Shown: one piece after another, positions 30,229-40,802 of the stretch | Layout of the letters: every line of letters begins with the position of its first letter | Numbering within the stretch: the first letter of the stretch is position 1 | Assembly: GCA_002049455.2 (NCBI GenBank) | Contig: KV918768.1 | Location: 1-64,000, forward strand | Direction of reading: 5' to 3' | Length of the DNA stretch: 64,000 bases | Source of the DNA: Porphyra umbilicalis | Taxonomy: Eukaryota; Rhodophyta; Bangiophyceae; Bangiales; Bangiaceae | Made by a program: the position numbers and the translations under genes | The notes under the pieces: generated by a model | What the model was told of the DNA's origin: nothing | What the model saw: the letters and a program-made list of their open reading frames with translations, nothing else | Database searches by the model: none

Positions 30229-32823
30229 CGACCATATCTTAGCCAAACAGACGAGGCGGCGGCGTGGCACAGTGCCGCGCAAGCGACAAATGATGGCAAG
30301 AACCAGGCGACGGCAGTCGGGGCGGTGGCCGCCCTGCCATTTCGAAGGGCCAAGGGCGGCAGCTTCACAGACGATTTCGGTGTTGCTCACCTGGTCTGTG
30401 GCCCGTGTGCCTCCACAGAGTACCGCCGGCGCCAGCGGGCTGGCCGATTCAGCAATGCGGCTACGGCGCCGGCTGCAGGCGCGGCGGGGCCTGCCACGAC
30501 AGCCTTTGCGTGTCTCGGGGCTGGCTCGCCACACCCCCTATCAAGTGCCGGTGTGGCTGCCTTCCCCCCTCCCCCATACTCCGACGGCGCCACGCATGAC
30601 GGCTCTGCGGCTGCCACGGCCGGACCGCCAAACACTGGGCGGCTGCCTCTTCTGGGGGGGGCGCGAACCCCCTGTCCGCGGTCGCTGGCTCTGGGCGCTG
30701 CGGCACCCCCTCTGCTCAGCGGTGCGCCGAAGGCGTCGCGAATGTCCACAACTGTGGATGGCGCCGGGCGGGCGGGGCCCGCAGAGGCTCGGACTCTGGA
30801 GAGTGTGGCGTTGTTTGAAGGGTCGGGACCTCCTCCCGCTGTGCTACGCCTCAGTGTACCTGACCTCGTCAGTCAGTTCATTGAGTGCCTGGGTCCGGCG
30901 CGGACGCCCACGGATATCGCAGTTCTGGATTTGGAACGGGTTTTATGTGCCATCTTGGTAAGAACCTGTCCATCTGCGGTGTCCGTGCGACACGCCAACG
31001 GGCGTGTCATCGTTTACACTCGGCTGCCTGCGACTGTGCTGAAAAAGCAAGTGCGGAGGAGCCAGAGAAACAAACGCTTGGTGGTGGGTGTACGCTCCAA
31101 TGCGGATGCGACACGCCCACGGGGCAATAGCGGACTCTTAACGCGCCCGACTGCCGCGGAGTCGGTCGGGCTGCTGGCATCCATTGGACTGAGCGATGCT
31201 AAGTTCAAACGGATACGGGTGTTTTTCGGCGGGGCGCTCAGCACAATGGCTAGTCTGTCCGTTCTGCGGGAGGATCGAGCATCCCCAATGATACTTCCCG
31301 CGATGGAGGTCTCCTTATTGGACACTGGCGCCCATCTGGCTCACCTCTCGCGGGCAGTGAAAGGGTGGCTCGCCGACCTGTGGTCTGCGGGGCTGTTCAT
31401 TGAACGCCCCGCATATGACCCGCAAGGCGTGGCCATCCCTCAGACTCGTGATTTTGATATTTCCAGCAATGGGAGACCCTCTTATCGCGATTTCTGCCCT
31501 CCAGCCGACATGCGAGATATTCATATCTGCATTGGCTTGGACAGGGGAGGTGACCCATCTTCTGTAAAATTTGTGATTGGTTTTCTAAACCAAGAACACC
31601 CGAAGAGACTTGGAAGTACCCTCCTCGTGGCAGTATGCCCAGAATCCAAGGACAAGTACCCAGAAGTGGCTGCCATGCTTGCTCCACATGTGGCACAGAT
31701 ACTACGACTGAGATGCACTGGGGTGGTGGTGGGTGGCCATAGACGGGCGGTGCGCGTGTTTGTCAACAGCGACTTCCCGGCTATAACCAACACGGTTGGC
31801 CATAAGGGCCCCTGCTGCCTTGGCATGAAATGCCCCACAGAGGCCCACTCTCTGCTGGATGAGGCATTCGGGACTCTGCAGGACTTGCACTGCATTCATC
31901 CCCCCCGGACGGCAGCGCACTTGCGGGAAATGCAAGAGGCTTATGAGGGCTTGGGACAGATCCCGGCCGAACTTGGGTTGGCCGCACACATGCCGGTGGA
32001 GCGGTCACCGGTCACTATTGTGCCACCTTCCCAAATCGTGCCCTTCCCACTTCATATTACGATTGGTATCACGGCTCGACCCCTGCGGTTGGCAATCGAA
32101 GCTGTTACCCAAGAGCGCGGGCCCGTGGACGGTCGGCAATTTGCGTACCAACTGGCAGCTATTTTAAGCGTCCACATTGGCGTCGAGTCTGTGCCTTACC
32201 AAGGGGGTAACTTTATCGGCCGGCACTGCCACACAATCGCTTCTGGGTGCGGTAAGATTGAGGACGCGCTGCATCCTCTTGTATCTGTTCCCCGGTTCAC
32301 TGCCTATCAGCGCGCTTGGGAGCTCTGGCGGGGGGTACTGTCAACCCTCAATCGAGCAGCGCATATTCTCCCCGCCAAGCAGGCGCGGTTTAAGGCCAGT
32401 GCACGGGCGTTTGTCAGGCTCCTCCAGGGTTCATTCCCTTGGATGAGCATTTCGCCTAAGCTCCATGTGCTGTTTGCCCGCACTTGGGATTTCATGGGGT
32501 TGTGGGGCAGCAAGGGGCTATACGGGGAGCAAGCCATCGAATAATGGCATGTTTTCGATAACCAAGACGCCCCCCGGTTTACCGCTGAGACGGCTCTGCT
32601 GTCCTGCCGAAAACTGGTGCAGACGATGGCGCTGAGCAACGTGGCGTCGGAGGCCCTGCGGCGGGCGAAGGCCGCGATTCGCAAGCGCAAGGCGGCGCAC
32701 CGCGGCGCGCTGCGGCCTGGGGACCGACGATTGCGGCAGAACAAGACATGGCGGCGCGAGTGCCTCGCGACGCTGCAAAGGAGGATACATGACAGAGCCA
32801 AGTGGGCCCAAGACCAGTATTAG
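30229..32823 (+). pseudogene. Unidentified DDE-like transposase family, copy 1 (nearly full length)
   Basis: Open from 30229 to TAA 32542-32544 (no ATG at the head; an alternative GTG lies at 30325), then continuing after that stop and a C-run shift at about 32570 to TAG at 32821-32823. Notable parts: a CGPCASTEYRRRQRAGRFSN head; IHICIGLDRGGDPSSVKFVI, a strand with Asp; TLLAVCPESKDKYPEVAAML; VRVFVNSDFPAI, a second Asp; GHKGPCCLGMKCPT, a Cys/His knuckle-like loop; PLHITIGI; and SPKLHVLFAR...GLYGEQAIE, an acidic end followed by stop then WH. This D-D-E order with a long helical insert is how large cut-and-paste transposases look, but I cannot assign a superfamily. A basic tail (RRAKAAIRKRKAAHR) ends it. 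A paralogue lies at 35185-35958 on the other strand. Confidence 0.55.
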
Positions 32824-35184
32824 GCGGGCAATGGCGTGATAGAAGCCTACGCTAAGAAGTAGATCATTTTTGCTACGGGTGGTCTTTCTCACAGGTGGAC
32901 CGCTGGGTGTGATCGAGGAGCCGCGGCTTCCACTTGGTGGGCTTGTTGGATGTCCCGTGTCCTGCGAGCCCAAGGCGGACCAACTGCCGGGCTTCCCATT
33001 GAGGATGGGATGAACCTGGCGTCACATGCTGATTGGTCCACGGGCTCTTCACTCTGAAAAGTGATGAACGTGGCAGCCATATGTGCGTGATGATTGAGCT
33101 CTATTGACAGCTTTTGCGATGGCCAATGGAAAGCTATAATTGTTGAACCGAGCTAATGAGGTGACAGCCTGGGCCTTGAAATCCAAATGAGCCGCTCGAG
33201 GGGGTCTTAAGTAGGCGTGCACTGAGGTGCATCCAGTCAGCAACACAGAACAATTATTTGAGTTTCGGCCAACTTGTGCATCATACAGACCAGGAAAGCG
33301 TATTTCTAACATAAAGTAACTACAGTCACATGGTGAGCATGGCAATGTTCGGCAACTCAAGTAGCGTCTTATGGTAATGTTCACTAACGCTACAAAGCAT
33401 GGCATATTGAGGCCATATCGAACATAGGGATTGGTGTAGACGCCCTACAAAGTGGCATCTTTGTTGGAATGTATTGGATGGTGCCCATCAGGGAAGCGCC
33501 TTAAGAGGGCTACGTTCGCAGTTTCGCGAGTATCTGGTAAATTCAGATATTGTGCGGCTAGCAGCGCTTGATGCTTCCTGTGTTTTTCCGCGATTGTGCC
33601 AGGTTGGCCAGCCTGTCAGTTGTGGCAGAAACAGGAATGAGCGTTTGGGCCAAACCCATCGATGGTTGGTAAAATATACGATATTTATTGGATCATGTTC
33701 GCAATAGTTGTGGAAGAATAGCTTACAGCTGTCGAAGCTGCTTCTGTCGGTGGAGCTTTTACAGTCAGTTTTGCGCTGTCGCCTTTGTTCAAGGTGGCAC
33801 CCAGATCTGGAACGTACCTTCGTCCTTGCTAGGGCGGCGCGGTCCATTCACAAAAATGGACCGGCTGTGGCGCTCGCCGAACATGCCGATGCCCCTTAAC
33901 CTTGAACATCAGCGAACGATGTGTCACGCGCAACCATGAACCGCTGTTTGCACGTGAGAAAAGTCACAGGTCCAAGACTCTCCCCAATGTCTCGCTTACC
34001 TTTCCCGTTGAATCTCTTCCGCCACAGCCGTCGAAGTACCAGGATAGCTGGAAAGGCTACGAGCAAAGGAGAAGCCGCAACCTTACCGCAGTCAGAGGCG
34101 AGTTCGTGCAGTATACGATTTACGTGGGTGGGATGGATAAATCTATAGATGGATCATCGTGCCACATTTCCAGACAAGACCGAACACTTGTCGATAATAA
34201 TTGTCCATCTCCTGATGGTTTCGATAAATAACGTATAATTTAAACTATAATAATCAGTCGATAATTATGGGGTCTCATCATTGGGCAACAATCGGTCGGA
34301 CGACACCCGCATGACACAGGAATGTCGAATGTGGTTTGAGTAGCGACAAATGACACAAGGTACCAATGTACAAGTTGTAAACTACTAGGACACGAAGCAC
34401 CATGGCACCAAGCTCCTCCGATACCTTTGGGCACGGCGACCGCCGCGGCACGGGCCATGGCGACGTCGTCACCGCACACCTGGTTAAACCCCCCCCAAAG
34501 CGGACTTCTGGCTCTCTGGCGTTCGGATTGGTTAGTTGGAAATTCTAGAGACGTGTCTTCGACTTCCACCAGCTTGTCATGCAATCTCAGGCCATTCCTT
34601 TGTTGAAACAGCCGTGTCACTGGCAGACTGTGTTTGTATGGTGGAATCGAAGCATCTCTGAAAAAAGCCTTCGAAGATTCCTCGCCAGTGATGAAGCGAG
34701 GAGGTCAAAGTTCAACTTTCTTGGCATTCGACAGGTCGCTTTTCATGGCCGACACCTTTGCAAACACCGCACAAGCCGACGCATTGCAAGTGCTTCCTGC
34801 CACTGGACTCAATCATTCGGGCAAGACTTCTTTTATCGCAATCATCTGTCTCTAACATCCATCTCACCGTTTCCATCAAAGCTGCAGCACTCTCATCAGA
34901 CAGCACCCCGTCGTCCCGCCGCCCAGAAATAGCCGCGGAGTCGGTAGCAGTGTTTCCCCCACTGGCAAGTCCCCAAGCTTTGTTCTGCTCTATTTGAGCA
35001 AGATGCGTGGAGAGTTTCACAGCTCTGCAGCCTTGGACACGGCGTCCCCCCACGCCGTCATATCCGCCGCAGCCTTGGCGCGACAGCCGACGCAGGTTCG
35101 TGCGAGCCCAGCCTGCTCCTTGTGGGCACGGGTACATTTGTCACAATGACCTTTCGCCGCACGGGCGGCTGCCGCGGCTGGTTT
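32824..35184. other. Intergenic DNA, no gene recognised
   Basis: Moderate to low GC, with an AT-rich patch around 34225-34270. Open frames are short (under 145 codons) and lack domains. A fragment of the neighbouring transposase family could be hidden, but none was recognised. Confidence 0.4.
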
Positions 35185-35958
35185 TTACTTTCGAAAATGG
35201 TTGTGAGCTGCTGAGCCTGGCAGAACACCGACAGATGAAGCTTTGACAAAGGCCTCACAGGAGCAAAGGAGAGTTGTTGACGTGTATCTTGCAGAAACAT
35301 GATTAAAGCGGCCGTGAATGGTGTCAAGGCCCTGTTCGCTGTAACGCCAGAGACTTCCAAAATGGCGCAGAAATGCCGCCGCGGGGCAACACAACACGTG
35401 CATATTTGGGCTGACACTGAACCACGCAAACCCCTTCTTGAGCACGACCAAAAACGAGGCAGCACGCGTGGCGAACCGGGTGATACTCTCTTCTGATACT
35501 GTGACGCACTGGTTCAGAATAGGCAACGGTGCCTGCCAGTGAGTGCAGGCTTGGCGCCACGCCACCGCACCAGGCCCCGGAGAGTTGTCGTCCATCAAGT
35601 CTGCCAGCAGCAACAGCTTGCAACCTTTGCGATGGCACTCCCGCCCCTCGAGTGTACCGCCCAAGTATGGGCCGGGGCACACCCCTGACTCTTGTTGCAA
35701 AATCTCCTCAATGGAGGTATAAAACGCGAGTGTGGCATCCTCCCGATGCGAGAACGTCACTGCCTCGACAGCCAGGTGGAGCAGCGCCATTGAAAGTCCC
35801 AGGGTGAGGTGGAGCGGCATCGGCGCCACATCAGCAAACGTAAAAACCATGAGGGGACGGCGCTTGACCAAAAGGTGATTTTTCAGAGACAACGCACGCA
35901 CCAGGGAGGCCTTGGGGCCGTGGGGGCACAGTGAGCTAATCTCCTGAGCGTGCTCCAC
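35185..35958 (-). pseudogene. Unidentified DDE-like transposase family, copy 2 (C-terminal fragment)
   Basis: 257 codons on the minus strand, corresponding to the C-terminal third of the protein at 30229-32823. Paired motifs are PLHLTLGLSMALLHLAVEAV (versus PLHITIGITARPLRLAIEAV), SPNMHVLCCPAAAFLRHFG (versus SPKLHVLFARTWDFMGLWG) and RYSEQGLDTIHGRFN (versus LYGEQAIE-stop-WH). This copy keeps the His-Gly-Arg-Phe-Asn after the acidic pair, showing what the stop removed in copy 1. The two copies are divergent, so the family has more than one lineage here. The N-terminal two thirds are missing. Confidence 0.55.
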
Positions 35959-36500
35959 GCGTCGTGCACGTCCCTTGCAGTGGATTCCATCCTGCCCTTC
36001 GAGAAGAAAACGCGGTATATGCCGGGTTCTGGTACCGAAAATTCTGGGAAACCCGGGATCTGCATGAGAATTGGCTCTCCCGCAGAAATCTACCAGGTAT
36101 ATTGAGGCACTGGCAATCGGCGCAAGCGAATCAACCGGTTTGATACTGAGTTGACGCTGAGGAGGAGTGATGGATCAACAGCGCATGCGGATCAACCGGG
36201 TAAAATGAGGGTTGATCTGGAAGCGTCGATTATCGATGCCAGCCTCGGACGGCCCCAATCCCAAACATGCTCTGCAAGCTAATTCTACTCCACTTTTCAC
36301 GGAGTCGCTTAAGCACCCCTCACCAACAAGCACCGGAAGCACGCATCAGACTTTTCCCGGTCAGGGTGGAACAGAATGAAGCGCCTGCTTTGATGGATGG
36401 TGGAAGGCTCACAAAACAGCAATGCATAAATTGCCTCCCGTGTCCAATCTGAGAAGCGAATTTGAGGCCAATGGCTCGTCCATAGCGACGACTGGAAGAT
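35959..36500. other. Upstream of transposase copy 2; short ATCAACCGG repeats
   Basis: GATCAACCGG-type words occur at about 36127, 36172 and 36190, and similar TTGATCCG words lie upstream of copy 1 (29495-29535). They could be subterminal binding repeats of that transposon family. No gene is seen. Confidence 0.3.
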
Positions 36501-36556
36501 GATGGAAGCCTCCAGCATCATGACTAGTTATTGTGCTGGTGCTGGAGGCTTCCATC
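36501..36556. repeat. Perfect 17-bp inverted repeat (hairpin)
   Basis: GATGGAAGCCTCCAGCA (36501-36517) and TGCTGGAGGCTTCCATC (36540-36556) are exact reverse complements around a 22-base loop. The function is unknown; it could be a transposon foldback end or an RNA hairpin. Confidence 0.8.
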
Positions 36557-36670
36557 ACGATCTGACAATGCTGTCAGGACCTTGTGCAACGCCCTCTGCC
36601 TCGGCAGCACAGTGCTCAAACTGGGTATAAAAGGGTATCCCATCCAACCCTTGTTACAGAGTGCTTTGTA

Positions 36671-37155
36671 TTGCAGTCTGCTCAATTTTGACCGATCGAC
36701 ACAGAAGCAAGAACACATGTACATTGATCAATGAGAGACCTTGAAAAGTCTTGCTTTGATGCCGTTCAGCCAATGAGATTCTCTGAATCCGCATGTTCGC
36801 GGTCGACAAACGACTGCAACAGGCGTTTCTCACTGATCGGCTCAGAATTCCGGGCCTGAAGCCGGATCCCACTTGCTCGACGCCGAGAATGACGGAGAAC
36901 GACCAAGAGACAGCCGAGATCGACCGAGATTGACCGCATTCTGACGGGATCCGCCGGAGACGTCAACCTGCAATCGACGAATCAGCAAGCAGCATGGGCA
37001 CTCGACACCAAAAGCCACCAATAGTTGCTATACTGCTGTCAGCAGTGATGTAATGGGATATCAATATACGATGTATGATTGGCGTTCGTACTGTAAGACC
37101 GTGCATGATGTGCTTGTGTTCTTGTCCGGATCGGCCAAAATTTAGCAGACTGCAA
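36671..37155. mobile_element. 485-bp MITE with TA target duplication, copy 1
   Basis: It starts TTGCAGTCTGCTCAATTTTG and ends with the near reverse complement, flanked by TA on both sides (36669-36670 and 37156-37157). It is roughly 94% identical by eye to the copy at 38752-39236, over exactly the same length. TA duplication and terminal inverted repeats of about 27 bp point to the Tc1/mariner/pogo group. It has no coding capacity. Confidence 0.9.
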
Positions 37156-37321
37156 TACTATCGACAGACACATCGTGCAGCGCCAGCGACTCTTTCCTTT
37201 TCCCCGCTTTCTTTCTCGCACCAGCCTGTTTCCTCCTTCTCCGCCGCCTTTCCTGTCCTGCCTCATCGTTTGATTGCGTGCAACTCTAACGTTCCTTTTT
37301 GTAATCTTCAACTTAATATCT

Positions 37322-40300
37322 ATGGAGTCCCCGAATCAGTTCTACTGCGCGAGCAGCTTTTGCACCGACGACAGGCAAAATGGCTCACAGGCTGTCTCCC
37401 GGGCGACCTTGTACAGGCACCGGGCGACCGAAAAGCGGCGTCGTGTGAGTTATGACAGTCCGGGTGGCGGCCCAGCCATCCCAGAGGGACCTTCGGGCGG
37501 TCAAAGTGCCCGGGCTGCGGCAGAATTTCCCGTGTACGCGAGTGTGAGCGCAGATATCGGCGCTAAGGGGGATGACGGCGCCGCAGCAAGCACTCCTCCC
37601 GGCACGGACGTGCGCGATACGCTTCGGTCGGGTGGCACGTCCTCCGACTCAGGTTCCGCACATGCACACCGGCGATGCGACGCCGAGGACACACCCGATG
37701 AATGCGACGCAAGTAGACACGTCAGCACAGACCTCGAATCGAACGAGTCCAACGACGGGGAGGCGCCCGAATTTATTGACGTGTCGGGATCAAGTGACGC
37801 TGTCAGGACAACCGCATTTCCAAGTCTCCAGTCAGACGTAAATATGAACGAGATACGGCTTAGAATTGATCAATTCAAAGAACACAAAGCAGATCTGGAG
37901 CTCTATGCTTACACGGTTCAACACGATTTGACGCAAGAGTCGATTGCTGATCTACTTAAGCTGAGCTCCGAAACCGTCAAGTATCGAACGCCTTACCTTC
38001 TGTGGCGTTTCATTGATGAAAGTGTTAAACTGGGCACCCGCCATATCGACTGCTGTGTCCACGGCTGATTGGCGTTTACGCACAAGCGAGAACAACAGAC
38101 CGAGTGCGACGCTTGCGGCGCAGCACGGTACAAAGCAAACGGAAAACCAGCCAAGCAGTTCACATACTGGACTTTGGTGTCGTGGCTGCGCAACCTGCTC
38201 AGTGACCTCGTCATTGGGCCGTCCATGTTAAGATACTTGACGGCCGCGCGCCAAGCCTCAGAAGAAGAATCAAACGTATGCACGACTACCCACATTCGCC
38301 CAATTTTCGCCACTACCGTGATAAAGGCCTTCTTGATGGCTTTCTCTTCGTTATGCTCAACATCGCGACAGACGGCTTCCAAGTTTTCAGGCAGAATGGG
38401 TTTCGAAGGCTAGTTCGTGACCGCCTACCAGCTTAGTCTTTGCCCCGACGAACGAAGGCGTATTAGGAACCAACTCGTGCTTGCTGAAACTCCTGGGCCA
38501 AGGTAACCCGTCGACTGCGAATACTTCCTTCATCCCATTGCCCAGCAGTTGAATGAGCAGGCCAAGGGAATTCCCGGCTGTCTCGTGCCTAACTCGTCTG
38601 CGCTCGTGGTGCTGAGAGCTGGTGTGCTTCACTTCACGACGGATCAACCCGGCGGCGACAAACTGTGCCATTCGACTGGCAGCAACAGCTACGTTTACAG
38701 CCATCTTCGAGATTTCAAAGAAGTGTACATGACTGCCAATAGCCACATCTATTGCAGTCTGCTCAATTTTGGCCGATCGACACAGAAGCAAGAACACATG
38801 TACATTGACCAATGAGAGACCTTAAAAAGTGTCGCTTAGATGCCGTTCAGCCAATGAGATTCTCTGAATCCGCATGTTCGCTGTCGACAAACGTCTGCAA
38901 CAGGCGTTTCTCACTGATCGGCTCAAAATGCCAGGCTCGACGCCGGATCCCACTTGCTCGATGCCGAGAATGGCCGGGAACGACCAGGAAACAGCTGAGA
39001 TCGACCGAGATTGACCGCACTCCGACGGCATCCGACGGAGACGTCAACCTGCAATCGACGAATCAGCAAGCAGCATGGGCACTCGACACCAGAAGCCACC
39101 AATAGTTGCTATACTGCTGTCAGCGGTGATGTCATGGGATTTCAATATACGATGTATGATTGGCGTTCGTACTGTAAGACCGGTCAAGATGTGCTTGTGT
39201 TCTTGTCCGGATCGGCCAAAATTGAGCAGACTGCAATATTATCCCCCAGAGGTCTTCAATGGAACACGCTTGTCCGAGTCGAAAATTACGATTTACCACG
39301 GCGGACAGCCACAAGTATTGGTGAAAGCGCTGCCGAAGCCGAGAAAGCACGATTGGCAGGCATGTCTGTGGCCTATCAATCGAGGCTCCAGCAAGCATCT
39401 TGTGTGAAAGGCTACTCCTTGTTTTTGGAATCTATCCCGGCCATGCGTACCTCGTACCCCCACCTCAAACATCTTTGGTCAATGGGTCCGTCGGTGGTGC
39501 CCTGCGACACTATGCACTTGATTCTTTTGAACGTGGTGCCACATATGTGGAAGCTCTTTGCGGTGCTAAAGCTGGTGAACATCGACAAAGATGAAGTCTA
39601 TATCATTCTAAAAGTCACGGTGGCTCTAATTGGTCGGGCGCTGCGGGCCGCTCGGTGGACTGTGCCCACCGCGCAAGCTCAGTCACTTCAAAATAATGAC
39701 ACCCACCACATGTCACTTAAGGCGGCCGATTGGATGCACTTCGTACTTGCAGCGCCGAAGAACTCTCAGCCGGACGGATTTCTGCGACTTACTACGCCAT
39801 GTTTATGTCACTAAGTTGTGCTTGCCGGCTACTATATCGGCTAACAGGCGTCACTAAGTCGGATATCGAGACGATTGACAAAGATTTCAAGTATTTTGTT
39901 GCCACCTGCCACTCTAACATCTACCGAGGCTCCGCTGAGCGGTTGCTGCTCCGCCTCTCCAAAATCGCCACTCTCCTAGACATCTTCGTTTTTCTTCGGG
40001 CGTGTGGACCAGCCTGGGGCGTTTGGCAGCTCCCGATGGATCGAAAGATTGGGGCGCTGGGTAAGTTGATCCGGTCATCGTCGAGGCCTCATGCGAGCCT
40101 TGTCGCTAATACGAAGCGCCAACTCAAATCCGACCTTGTAACTCCTTTTGGCAAAACCTTCACAGCACAGAAATGGGGCGAGGCAACGGGTCAGCAACGA
40201 TCATACGACGGCCTCCCTGTCGGTGGCCTTCTTGTGCCAGAGCGTGGAGGCTCCGAGTTCGCCCTGCTTCCCCGAAGAAGCGCTGTTGTTGTCCTTACGG

Positions 40301-40802
40301 GCGAGGAGCTGACCAATATGCGGGCATTACTTCGTCCAGAGAATGCCGATCACATTCCGTCGCAGATGATGGCCAGGAAATAATTCAAGGCAAAATTGGC
40401 ATTTGGCAGAACTCAGTATCTAAGCCGGTCGGGTCGGACTCTGACTCCCATTGGCGGCGTTGTTACCTGGTTAGCATCAACTCGAGCGAGCAAGTTTACA
40501 TCTCCGACGGGTCGGTTGGGGAGCGCCCAGTATCCACGCTTGGCGCCGTGCTGCATTACGTTGCGGTCTTTATCGACGGCCGTCTGATGGCGTTTGCGTA
40601 CATAGAGCGCGTGAACTCCGGGAAGGATTGCTCCGGCCGTTTTGGATACGCTGCCGTCAAGAACGGGATTGAGTGCAAACTCGGACTCGGGGGGTCGCGC
40701 CAAAAAGTGCCTATTGGGGTGCTGGAAGGAGTCGTCGGGACTATCAAATGGGTTGGTGTGCACTTCATTTTGTTTTCTCGCGAGCCACTTTCAGAAAGCT
40801 AG
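37322..40802 (+). pseudogene. CACTA (EnSpm)-like Tnp2 transposase, frame-broken and interrupted by a MITE
   Basis: The first part (ATG 37322 to TGA 38066-38068) is Ser/Asp-rich, ending in an alpha-helical DLTQESIADLLKLSSETVKY segment. The next frame reads CDACGAARYKANGKPAKQFTYWTLVSWL, the C-x2-C-x2-R zinc-ribbon entry of Tnp2-like proteins. Later frames read a weak D-containing strand before the MITE, then YDLPRR, VVPCDTMHLILLNVVPHMW (the conserved D-x-M-H of Tnp2) and GPAWGVWQLPMDRKIGAL, the family's GPxWxxWxFPMER block. After a further shift, LGAVLHYVAVF and FGYAAV complete the C-terminus to TAG 40800-40802. At least three frameshifts plus the 487-bp MITE insertion at 38750 make it non-functional. 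CACTA terminal repeats were not located. Confidence 0.7.
38752..39236. mobile_element. 485-bp MITE with TA target duplication, copy 2 (inside Tnp2)
   Basis: Flanked by TA at 38750-38751 and 39237-39238. The terminal inverted repeats are perfect for 27 bp (starting TTGCAGTCTGCTCAATTTTG) and continue imperfectly through AAGAACACA. It splits the CACTA-like transposase between its SHLRDF and LQWNTLVRV segments. Confidence 0.92.
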
